In this document: piece by piece, positions 1-5,250 of the stretch
Layout: every line of letters begins with the position of its first letter
Numbering within the stretch: the stretch's first letter is position 1
Origin: Desulfuromonadaceae bacterium
GTDB taxonomy: Bacteria; Desulfobacterota; Desulfuromonadia; Desulfuromonadales; SZUA-540
Assembly: GCA_003250235.1 (NCBI GenBank)
Contig: QKGY01000353.1
Location: 1-5,250, forward strand
Direction: 5' to 3'
DNA: 5,250 nt
Position numbers and translations under genes: made by a program
The notes under the pieces: generated by a model
Told to the model about the DNA's origin: nothing
Databases searched by the model: none
What the model saw: the letters and a program-made list of their open reading frames with translations, nothing else

Positions 1-146
1 CGGTCACCTTTGCACAGGCCGGACTTTCTGCAGACGACATTGACCCGATAGCCGAGAATGCCTTCGGCAACGCCAAGCTCTGGGGCATGGATCCGCTTTA
101 CCCCCAGCAGAGGATTGCCGAAATTCTCAAGCTGGCTGTGAAATAA
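1..146 (+). CDS. iron-containing alcohol dehydrogenase, C-terminal end (partial)
   Basis: Only the last 47 codons plus the TAA stop are present; the reading frame is open from base 3 and the gene begins outside the window. The tail contains the stretch IAENAFGNAKLWGM followed by a helix ending in EILKLAVK. This resembles the C-terminal helical domain of group III (iron-dependent) alcohol dehydrogenases, where an 'I..IA..AF...' helix and a final 'I..IL..A' helix are usual. The metal-binding His/Asp residues and the nucleotide site would lie upstream and cannot be checked. Such enzymes interconvert alcohols and aldehydes or ketones in the cytoplasm with NAD(P)H. It ends 21 bases before the hydrolase gene on the same strand, so it is probably an upstream member of the same operon. 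The family call rests on a short tail and is moderately sure; the substrate is unknown. Confidence 0.68.
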   Translation, partial: VTFAQAGLSADDIDPIAENAFGNAKLWGMDPLYPQQRIAEILKLAVK

Positions 147-167
147 CGAACGGAAAGGAATTCTGAC

Positions 168-1211
168 ATGAACGCACATTTTGCAAAGACCCTCACGACA
201 TCCCTGCTGTGCCTGGCCCTGGCCATACCCGGCACGGCCTTTTCCGCCAAAAGTCCTGAGTGGGATAAAACGTTCCCGAAGAGCGACAAGGTGAACCACG
301 AAAAGGTGTCCTATAAAAACCGCTTTGGGATCACCGTGTCTGCCGACAGATACCTGCCGAAGGGATTGGATAAATCCCAAAAGCATCCCGCCATTGTCGT
401 GGGCACCCCTTATGGAGGGGTTAAGGAACAGGGCGCCGGTATTTATGCCCAGACTTTGGCCGAGCGCGGCTTTGTGACGATCGCCTTCGACGAGTCCTAC
501 AACGGCGAGAGCGGCGGTCAACCCCGCCGGGTTTCGTCCCCCGATATTTTCGTCGAGGACTTCAGCGCGGGTGTTGACTACCTGGGTACGCTCCCCTTTG
601 TCGATAGAATCCGAATCGGCGCGATCGGTCTTTGTGGCAGCGGGGCCTTTGCCGTTACGGCAGCCCAGGTTGACCACCGCATCAAAGCGGTTGCAACGGC
701 AAGCATGTACGACATGAGCCGCCTGATGCGCTACGGTTGGAAAGATGCGATGACCGACGAGCAACGCAATCAGACCCTTGACCAGCTGGCCGAACAGCGC
801 TGGAAAGACGTGGATAACGGCACCCCGGAATTGACCCCGGCCTTTCCCAGTGAACCGGCCGATACGATCCCGGAGGGACTCGATCCGACCACCAGCGAGT
901 TCTTCGAGTATTACGCCATGAAGCGCGGGCACCATCCCAATTCCATCGCCGCGTTCACCAAGACGAGCGCCATGTCCTTTATGAATTTCCCGTTGATGGA
1001 CAACATCACGTCTATCTCGCCACGGCCCATCCTTTTCATCATGGGCGAAAAAGCGCATTCCCGCTACTTCACCGAAGATGCGTATGAGAGGGCCGCTGAG
1101 CCCAAGGAACTCTATATTGTCCCCGGGGCAAGACATATCGACCTGTATGATAAAATCGACATGATCCCGTTCGACAAGCTGATGTCCTTTTTCACCGAAG
1201 CGCTGAGATAA
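168..1211 (+). CDS. exported alpha/beta hydrolase with Cys at the nucleophile position (dienelactone hydrolase-like)
   Basis: The protein has 347 residues. Residues 1-26 look like a Sec signal peptide: a short N-terminus with one Lys, a hydrophobic core TSLLCLALAIPG, and a probable cut after AFS or AFSA. The mature protein is therefore probably periplasmic. The rest reads as an alpha/beta hydrolase: a strand and oxyanion-type loop around AIVVGTPYGG (75-84), GFVTIAFDESYNGESGG (101-117), the nucleophile elbow GLCGSG (154-159) and the late histidine in GARHIDLYD (His323). Cys156 replaces the usual Ser, as in dienelactone hydrolases and in proteins resembling E. coli YcjY. The acid residue is not clear; Glu294 or Asp304 near GEKAHSRYFTEDA are candidates. 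The start is supported by AAAGGA at 154-159, eight bases before the ATG. It sits between a dehydrogenase and a cupin gene in an apparent operon. The hydrolase fold is fairly certain; the substrate (ester, lactone or other) cannot be told. Confidence 0.85.
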   Translation: MNAHFAKTLTTSLLCLALAIPGTAFSAKSPEWDKTFPKSDKVNHEKVSYKNRFGITVSADRYLPKGLDKSQKHPAIVVGTPYGGVKEQGAGIYAQTLAERGFVTIAFDESYNGESGGQPRRVSSPDIFVEDFSAGVDYLGTLPFVDRIRIGAIGLCGSGAFAVTAAQVDHRIKAVATASMYDMSRLMRYGWKDAMTDEQRNQTLDQLAEQRWKDVDNGTPELTPAFPSEPADTIPEGLDPTTSEFFEYYAMKRGHHPNSIAAFTKTSAMSFMNFPLMDNITSISPRPILFIMGEKAHSRYFTEDAYERAAEPKELYIVPGARHIDLYDKIDMIPFDKLMSFFTEALR

Positions 1212-1217
1212 GAACAG

Positions 1218-1226
1218 AAAAGGGAG
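1218..1226 (+). promoter_or_regulatory. Shine-Dalgarno site that decides the cupin start
   Basis: The purine run AAAAGGGAG directly abuts an in-frame ATG at 1227 and is six bases from a second in-frame ATG at 1233. Zero spacing would not allow initiation at the first ATG, so the second (MSEDLSNS...) is the better start. Confidence 0.7.
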
Positions 1227-1232
1227 ATGAAA

Positions 1233-1646
1233 ATGAGCGAAGATCTATCAAATAGTGTGATTTTTGACCGAGGCGAACTGAACCCTTACGCTAAATATTT
1301 CTCCGGCACCAGCTACCTCAATATGTTGAGTCTCGAAGGGGTCGTCATGGGAAACGTCACCTTTGAACCCGGCTGCATCAATAATTGGCATATCCACAAA
1401 GCGGATAAGGGCGGTGGCCAGATCCTCCTCGTGACCGGCGGACGCGGCTGGTATCAGGAGGACGGCAAGGACGCCCAGGCGCTGCATGCCGGTGACGTCG
1501 TCCACATCCCTGCCGGAGTCAAGCACTGGCACGGAGCCGCCAAAGACAGCTGGTTTGTCCATATCTCCGTTGAAGTACCGGGAGAAAACAAGGCGAACGA
1601 ATGGCTCGAGCCCGTGGATCAAGACGCTTACGGCAAGCTGAAATAG
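1233..1646 (+). CDS. small single-domain cupin protein
   Basis: The protein has 137 residues from the preferred ATG; an in-frame ATG six bases upstream would give 139. It is one cupin beta-barrel. Motif 1 is PGCINNWHIHKADKGGGQ, then a Gly-rich turn (LLVTGGRG): His53 and His55 are the metal-type histidines, and Gln63 stands where many cupins have Glu. Motif 2 is GDVVHIPAGVKHWHGA, giving His98 (plus His100). A 3-His/Gln metal site is therefore plausible. There is no signal peptide, so it is probably cytoplasmic. Small cupins of this type are often found beside aldo/keto reductases, alcohol dehydrogenases and carboxymuconolactone decarboxylase-like proteins, usually with unknown activity (isomerase, dioxygenase or binding role). 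It lies 21 bases after the hydrolase gene and 56 bases before the aldo/keto reductase gene, consistent with one transcript. The fold is secure; the activity is not. Confidence 0.88.
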   Translation: MSEDLSNSVIFDRGELNPYAKYFSGTSYLNMLSLEGVVMGNVTFEPGCINNWHIHKADKGGGQILLVTGGRGWYQEDGKDAQALHAGDVVHIPAGVKHWHGAAKDSWFVHISVEVPGENKANEWLEPVDQDAYGKLK

Positions 1647-1702
1647 AGAGGGCTTGACTGCCAAGTGCAGACATTCAAAGTCGTGAGAAAGGAGACATCA
1701 TC

Positions 1703-2557
1703 ATGATTTTACAGGAAACCTATACCCTCGCCAACGGCATTGAAATCCCCAAAATGGGCCTCGGAACCTGGCTTATCGACAAGGCGGATGCTGAAAAGGC
1801 CGTGAAGGATGCCGTGAAAATAGGCTATCGACACATTGATACCGCACAGGATTATTTCAATGAAGCAGAGGTTGCTGCGGGAATCAAAGCCTGCGGCGTC
1901 AGTCGCAACGAAATCTTCCTGACCACCAAGCTTTCGGCCCGATATAAATCCTATCAGGATTCGGTTGCGGCGATCGATGGCTCTTTGCAGCTCATGGGGC
2001 TCGATTATGTGGACCTGATGATTATTCACAGCCCGCAGCCCTGGGACAAATTTGGACAGAGCGACCGCTTTTTCAAAGGGAACCAGGACGCATGGCGGGC
2101 GCTTGAAGATGCCCAAAAGGCAGGGAAGATCCGCGCCATCGGCTTGTCCAACTTTCAGCAACAGGACATCGATAACATCCTGAAATCCTGTTCCGTGGCA
2201 CCGGTTGTCAATCAGATCCTCGCCCACGTGACCAATACCCCGCATGAGCTGATCACGTATTCGCAGGACAAAGGGCTGCTCGTCGAGGCCTATTCGCCGA
2301 TAGGGCATGGAGAACTGTTCAAGAACAGCCAACTTGTTCAGATGGCGAAAAAATATGGCGTTTCCGTGCCGCAACTCTGCATTCGTTACACCTTGCAGCT
2401 CGATCTTCTGCCGATTCCCAAAACCGCAAACCCCGAGCACATGAAAAACAATGCGGACGTCGATTTTGAGATCTCGAATGAGGATATGACCGCGCTGAAG
2501 GGCATGGAAAAGATCAAGGATTATGGCGATGCCAGCAAGTTCCCGGTCTATCAGTAA
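1703..2557 (+). CDS. aldo/keto reductase (NADPH-type, 2,5-diketogluconate reductase-like)
   Basis: The protein has 284 residues, a normal length for a bacterial aldo/keto reductase (TIM barrel, cytoplasmic, reduces aldehydes or ketones to alcohols). The catalytic tetrad is complete: Asp46 and Tyr51 in GYRHIDTAQDYFNE, Lys76 in LTTKL, His109 in IIHSP. Other family blocks are present: the N-terminal IPKMGLGTW, GLDYVDLMIIH, GKIRAIGLSNF (141-151), VNQI, and the cofactor loop PIPKTANPEHMKNN (237-250). In that loop Thr241 and His246 occupy positions that are usually Ser and Arg in NADPH-preferring members, so cofactor choice may be altered. The ATG follows AAAGGAG (1688-1694) by eight bases. It is the last gene of the enzyme cassette, with a strong terminator 31 bases after its stop. 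It probably acts with the alcohol dehydrogenase and hydrolase upstream on related carbonyl compounds, but that is inference. Confidence 0.94.
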   Translation: MILQETYTLANGIEIPKMGLGTWLIDKADAEKAVKDAVKIGYRHIDTAQDYFNEAEVAAGIKACGVSRNEIFLTTKLSARYKSYQDSVAAIDGSLQLMGLDYVDLMIIHSPQPWDKFGQSDRFFKGNQDAWRALEDAQKAGKIRAIGLSNFQQQDIDNILKSCSVAPVVNQILAHVTNTPHELITYSQDKGLLVEAYSPIGHGELFKNSQLVQMAKKYGVSVPQLCIRYTLQLDLLPIPKTANPEHMKNNADVDFEISNEDMTALKGMEKIKDYGDASKFPVYQ

Positions 2558-2588
2558 AGCCCGCGTGTAATACGCCAGTTCCTTCAAT

Positions 2589-2626
2589 GCCACCCTTTTA
2601 TTTTTCAAAAGGGTGGCTTTTTATTT
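2589..2626 (+). terminator. intrinsic terminator after the enzyme cassette
   Basis: A perfect 11-bp stem, GCCACCCTTTT (2589-2599) with AAAAGGGTGGC (2607-2617), has a seven-base loop and is followed by TTTTTATTT. It is a classic Rho-independent terminator. It separates the cassette from the MarR gene, which therefore needs its own promoter. Confidence 0.93.
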
Positions 2627-2678
2627 ACCCGCCTTCCTCTCGACAGATCGCCCCCCCTATCGGTGAAAAAATGAGTTC

Positions 2679-2706
2679 TTGACAAAAACAGTTGGTTGCA
2701 TATACA
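2679..2706 (+). promoter_or_regulatory. sigma-70-type promoter of the MarR gene
   Basis: A consensus -35 box TTGACA (2679-2684) is followed after 16 bases by TATACA (2701-2706), or after 17 bases by ATACAA. Transcription would start near 2713, only a base or two before the ATG at 2715. The -10 box lies inside the palindrome at 2692-2711, so a bound repressor would block RNA polymerase. Confidence 0.65.
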
Positions 2707-2711
2707 ACCAA
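2692..2711 (+). promoter_or_regulatory. operator 1: near-perfect palindrome over the MarR promoter
   Basis: The 20 bases TTGGTTGCATATACAACCAA form an inverted repeat with a single mismatched pair (C2699 against A2704). The core GTTGCATATACAAC differs by one base from the perfect copy at 3191-3204. AT-rich palindromes of this size, placed on the regulator's own promoter, are typical MarR-family operators. Autorepression is inferred from position. Confidence 0.78.
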
Positions 2712-2714
2712 ACT

Positions 2715-3164
2715 ATGACGTTTTCCTATGACCATAATCAATCGCTGGGTTACTTGACCGGCATCGCGAGCCGGCTATTGAGCAATACGCTCGCCACGAG
2801 GCTCAAGGCTGCGGGTATCGAGATGACCTCCGAACAATGGGGTGCCATTATCATCCTGCTTAACGAGGGGGCCATGACCCAGGGGCAGCTTGGGGAACGT
2901 CTCCATCTTGAGAAGTCGAGCATGAGCCGCCTCACGGACGGTCTTGAAAAGCGCGGCTGGATCGTACGAACCAAAGACCTGAACGACAGCAGGCAGAAAC
3001 TCGTAACGCCAACTCCGAAGGCCCTTGAAACCGCAGAGCAGTGCGCGACGATCGCCAGAGCCATTCACGAGGAAGCCCAAGCCGGCATGAGCGAGAGCGA
3101 GAGAATTGCCTCAAGGTCTCTGCTGTCACGCCTCATAAAGAATCTGGGGGGAGCCTCCAGATAG
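2715..3164 (+). CDS. MarR-family transcriptional regulator
   Basis: The protein has 149 residues from the ATG at 2715, a typical MarR length. After an N-terminal dimerisation helix comes a winged helix: EMTSEQWGAIIILL (36-49), the helix-turn-helix TQGQLGERLHLEKSSMSRL (55-73) with recognition helix around EKSSMSRLTDGLEKRG, and the wing with the family signature Asp91-Ser92-Arg93 in DLNDSRQKLV. A C-terminal dimerisation helix follows. A longer frame with a TTG start at 2679 exists, but that TTG is the -35 box and the extra residues would overlap the operator, so the ATG is preferred. No Shine-Dalgarno site precedes the ATG. MarR proteins are dimers that usually repress their own gene and neighbours and release DNA on binding small, often aromatic, ligands or on oxidation. 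The only cysteine is Cys110, so redox sensing is possible but unsupported. Matching palindromes upstream of this gene and of the DUF169 gene point to both as targets. Confidence 0.93.
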   Translation: MTFSYDHNQSLGYLTGIASRLLSNTLATRLKAAGIEMTSEQWGAIIILLNEGAMTQGQLGERLHLEKSSMSRLTDGLEKRGWIVRTKDLNDSRQKLVTPTPKALETAEQCATIARAIHEEAQAGMSESERIASRSLLSRLIKNLGGASR

Positions 3165-3190
3165 ACGGTTCGGAGAACAGTGCGCCATTA

Positions 3191-3204
3191 GTTGTATATA
3201 CAAC
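3191..3204 (+). promoter_or_regulatory. operator 2: perfect 14-base palindrome upstream of the DUF169 gene
   Basis: GTTGTATATACAAC is its own reverse complement and matches the core of operator 1 at 13 of 14 positions. It lies 27 bases after the MarR stop and 77 bases before the DUF169 start. It contains a possible -10 box (TATATA or TATACA), though no good -35 box was seen at the right distance. It is probably a second binding site for the MarR protein. Confidence 0.75.
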
Positions 3205-3280
3205 CCACCCCAATAACGCTTAACTTCATCGTGCACCCCGCACAGTAACCCCTCACGTTCAACCAGAAGGAGACCTTATC

Positions 3281-4126
3281 ATGATCGAAAAATCCATCCT
3301 TGAGGACACACAAACCTTCCTTGGCCACCTCGGCCTAGATGAAGAGCCCATCGGCGTCTATTACGCCGACACCAAGCCGGAAAACGCCTTTGGCCCCAAA
3401 CCTGGCCCAACCATCACACGCGAGTTGGAAGAGCAGGGAAAAATCGACATGCAGGCGGTCTTCCAGAATTTCTCCTGCGTCATAGGCAACATCTGGCTGG
3501 CTCGGAAAAAAAAGGGTACCGCCTATATCTCCACAGAAGAGTACGGGTGCCCCGGCGGTTCTTTCTACTGCTCCATGATGAAGCCCAACCTCAGGTTCAT
3601 CGAGCACTATGTGACCACAGGGTTTCAGGGGACCCCTATTCACGGTGAGCGCTACCTGCCCTCTCCCGAATCCATGCGAAAATTTCTGGATACGGTCAAC
3701 CCCCGAAAGGCCCCGGGGAAATACTGCCTCTTCAAACCCTTATCTCTCTTTTCGGGCAACGAGCAGCCGGAATTTGTCATCTTCTTTGCCCGCCCCGAAG
3801 TGTTGAGCGGCCTGTTCACCCATACGACATTTACCACCGGAGAGGTTGACAGTGTGGCGTCCCCCTTCGGGGCAGGATGTACCAACGTGATCGCCTGGCC
3901 CCTGTACTACCAGGAACAGGGGGTTGAAAAAGCCGTCCTCGGCGGCTTCGATCCTTCGGCAAGAAAGTACATGAAAACCGACGAACTGACCTTCACGGTT
4001 TCTTGGACTCTGTATCAAAAAATGTTGAAGGCTTTGCCGGAATCGGTGTTCAGTGTTGACGGGGAATGGACGACAGTGCGCAAGAAGATCAATCGCAGCG
4101 CCAAGATCTGGGGAGAAAAAATCTAA
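3281..4126 (+). CDS. DUF169 family protein of unknown function
   Basis: The protein has 281 residues with no signal peptide or membrane segment, so it is probably cytoplasmic. It fits the DUF169 (COG2043-type) pattern: an early LGLDEEPIGVYY block (17-28), a Cys-containing block FQNFSCVIGNIWLARKKKG (61-79), the marked motif EEYGCPGGSFYCS (86-98), then SPFGAGCTNVIAWPLY (194-209) and GGFDPSARKYMKTDELTFTV (221-240). Five cysteines (66, 90, 97, 149, 200) include Cys66, Cys90 and Cys200 in motif-like positions, which could bind metal or a cofactor, but nothing here proves it. The biochemical role of the family is not established. The ATG has a good site, AAGGAG at 3267-3272, eight bases upstream. 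The gene follows the MarR gene on the same strand, with a MarR-type palindrome in the 116-base gap, and ends at a strong hairpin. It may be induced together with the regulator by the same signal. Confidence 0.85.
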   Translation: MIEKSILEDTQTFLGHLGLDEEPIGVYYADTKPENAFGPKPGPTITRELEEQGKIDMQAVFQNFSCVIGNIWLARKKKGTAYISTEEYGCPGGSFYCSMMKPNLRFIEHYVTTGFQGTPIHGERYLPSPESMRKFLDTVNPRKAPGKYCLFKPLSLFSGNEQPEFVIFFARPEVLSGLFTHTTFTTGEVDSVASPFGAGCTNVIAWPLYYQEQGVEKAVLGGFDPSARKYMKTDELTFTVSWTLYQKMLKALPESVFSVDGEWTTVRKKINRSAKIWGEKI

Positions 4127-4137
4127 ATTTATCGGCA

Positions 4138-4182
4138 ACAAGAAGGCCGATCTCCATAACAAGATCGGCCTTCTTGTCTTTC
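4138..4182 (+). terminator. 16-bp hairpin terminator between convergent genes
   Basis: A perfect 16-bp stem, ACAAGAAGGCCGATCT (4138-4153) with AGATCGGCCTTCTTGT (4162-4177), has an eight-base loop. It begins 11 bases after the DUF169 stop and is followed by CTTTC, a T-rich but broken tail. It should end DUF169 transcription. The opposite strand continues with an AT-rich stretch and may also stop the convergent phosphorylase transcript, for which no other terminator was seen. Confidence 0.82.
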
Positions 4183-4288
4183 AACGTCTTTCTATATCCA
4201 TACCTCTAAAAACAACAGATTTAGTACCCCCCTTCACCTCACTACGGCACGACGCTGTGAGTCACCCCGGCAAAAAACTCTATCGCGT

Positions 4289-5250
4289 CTAAAGAGCCGC
4301 CTCAACGGGGGAAAGACGCCAGATTTCTTCGCCGTACTGGGTAATGGTCCGATCGGTGGAAAACCGGCCGCTGGCCGCCGTATTGAGGATGCTCATACGG
4401 GTCCAGCGCTCCGGGTCTCGGTAGGCAGCCGCCACCCTTTTCTGAGCCTCGACATAGCTGCGAAAATCCGCGGCCACCAGCCAGGGATCAGCAGGATTGC
4501 GAATCGCCTGGATGATCGGATCGAACAACCCCGGCTCGAACTGGCTGAAATGACCGCTTTCCAGAAGCCGCAGATCGGCATCGGCTTCGATGATCGCATT
4601 GGGATCGTAATGGGGACGCATCGTCTCCACCTGTTCCGCCGTCAGACCGAACAGGAAGAAGTTGTCCTCCCCGACCTCTTCGAGAATCTCGATATTGGCG
4701 CCATCCAGAGTCCCGATGGTCAGGGCTCCGTTCATCATGAACTTCATGTTTCCCGTCCCCGAGGCTTCCTTGCCGGCGGTGGAAATCTGCTCGGACAGGT
4801 CGGTGCCCGGGCAGATGACCTCCATGGCCGAGACCCCGTAATTGGGGAAAAAGGCCACCCGCAGGCGGTCGCCGATATCGGTATCCTGATTGATCTGCGT
4901 GGCGACGTTGTTGATCAGCTTGATGATCCGCTTGGCGGTGGCGTAACCGGGCGCCGCCTTGCCGCCGATCAGCACGCAGCGGGGGGTCCAGTCCTCGGCA
5001 TCACCGCGTTTGAGGCGATCGTACAGGTGGATGACGTGCAGAATGTTGAGCAGCTGCCGCTTGTATTCATGGATGCGTTTGACCTGCACATCAAAAAGCG
5101 CATCAAGGGGGAAATCCACGCCGCACCGGCTTCGCACCTGCTGGGCCAGGCGATCCTTGTTCGCCCGTTTGATGCTTTGCCAGCGCGCCCGGAACCCTTC
5201 ATCGTCCGCCAGCGAAGACAACCCCCGCAGTTTCCCCAGATCCGTTACCC
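4289..5250 (-). CDS. glgP: glycogen/starch phosphorylase, C-terminal part (partial)
   Basis: The frame is open to the window edge and supplies the last 319 codons; the family is usually about 800-850 residues, so roughly the N-terminal 60 percent lies outside. A TTG near 5221 is internal, because the frame continues upstream with VTDLGKLRG. The enzyme cleaves alpha-1,4-glucan ends with phosphate to give glucose 1-phosphate, in the cytoplasm, using pyridoxal phosphate. Clear family blocks are DVQVKRIHEYKRQLLN, IGGKAAPGYATAKRIIKLIN, FFPNYGVSAMEVICPG and the cofactor block EASGTGNMKFMMNGALTIG, whose Lys (codon 4742-4744) is the residue that forms the Schiff base with pyridoxal phosphate. GTLDGANIEI follows. 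The protein ends at TAG (4289-4291) with a normal C-terminal helical tail. It is convergent with the DUF169 gene and has no apparent functional tie to it. A maltodextrin phosphorylase (malP) role is possible, but the glgP-type name is the usual one for a single copy. Confidence 0.95.
   Translation of the reverse strand, partial: VTDLGKLRGLSSLADDEGFRARWQSIKRANKDRLAQQVRSRCGVDFPLDALFDVQVKRIHEYKRQLLNILHVIHLYDRLKRGDAEDWTPRCVLIGGKAAPGYATAKRIIKLINNVATQINQDTDIGDRLRVAFFPNYGVSAMEVICPGTDLSEQISTAGKEASGTGNMKFMMNGALTIGTLDGANIEILEEVGEDNFFLFGLTAEQVETMRPHYDPNAIIEADADLRLLESGHFSQFEPGLFDPIIQAIRNPADPWLVAADFRSYVEAQKRVAAAYRDPERWTRMSILNTAASGRFSTDRTITQYGEEIWRLSPVEAAL

Noticed and set aside
1248..1664. Minus-strand frame of 138 codons opposite the cupin gene
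   Set aside because: It fully overlaps a clear cupin gene and has no family motifs of its own.
1709..2608. Long open frame of 299 codons on the minus strand, opposite the aldo/keto reductase
   Set aside because: The plus-strand frame has all aldo/keto reductase motifs and a good ribosome site. The antisense frame shows no recognisable domain and starts inside the terminator region; it is a codon-usage shadow.
3144..3160. Hairpin CTGGGGGGAGCCTCCAG at the end of the MarR gene
   Set aside because: The stem is only seven pairs including one G-T, the loop is three bases, it lies inside the coding sequence and no T-run follows. It is not a convincing terminator, so read-through from the MarR gene into the DUF169 gene remains possible.
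3740..4162. Minus-strand frame of 140 codons opposite the end of the DUF169 gene
   Set aside because: It starts within the terminator hairpin and overlaps conserved DUF169 motifs on the other strand; it is not a credible gene.
4236..4262. Loose inverted repeat CTCAC...GTGAG in the gap before the glgP stop
   Set aside because: A five-base stem with a long spacer is expected by chance and has no T-run on either strand.
4053..4292. Plus-strand frame of 79 codons across the DUF169/glgP gap
   Set aside because: It overlaps the DUF169 end in another frame, runs through the terminator hairpin and has no ribosome site or recognisable motif.

Overview
The window looks like a chromosomal segment of a moderately GC-rich Gram-negative bacterium. 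The gene content (iron-type alcohol dehydrogenase, aldo/keto reductase, DUF169 protein, glycogen phosphorylase) and the style of the phosphorylase would fit an anaerobic deltaproteobacterium of the Geobacter/Desulfuromonas/Pelobacter kind. That placement is an impression from protein style, not a computed result.

Left part (1-2626, + strand): a tightly packed enzyme cassette. It holds the last 47 codons of an iron-containing alcohol dehydrogenase, an exported alpha/beta hydrolase with a Cys at the nucleophile position (168-1211), a small cupin protein (1233-1646) and an aldo/keto reductase with an intact catalytic tetrad (1703-2557). Gaps are 21, 21 and 56 bases, and each complete gene has a good Shine-Dalgarno site. 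The run closes with a strong intrinsic terminator at 2589-2626. The cassette's promoter lies outside the window. The gene set suggests processing or detoxification of a carbonyl compound or ester, but no substrate can be read from the sequence.

Middle part (2627-4177, + strand): a MarR-family regulator (2715-3164) followed by a DUF169 protein (3281-4126). The same palindrome lies upstream of each gene: a 20-base near-palindrome at 2692-2711 on the regulator's own -10 region, and a perfect 14-base copy (GTTGTATATACAAC) at 3191-3204 upstream of the DUF169 gene. The simplest reading is that the MarR protein represses itself and also controls the DUF169 gene. The regulator's predicted promoter sits so close to its ATG that the mRNA may be leaderless. 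A perfect 16-bp hairpin (4138-4177) ends the unit.

Right part (4289-5250, - strand): the C-terminal 319 codons of a glycogen/starch phosphorylase, convergent with the DUF169 gene and running off the window edge. It is a housekeeping neighbour and probably marks the end of the accessory segment.

No tRNA, rRNA, CRISPR array, insertion sequence or integration site was recognised. The most interesting item is the MarR/DUF169 pair with its matching operators, next to an enzyme cassette that may belong to the same response.
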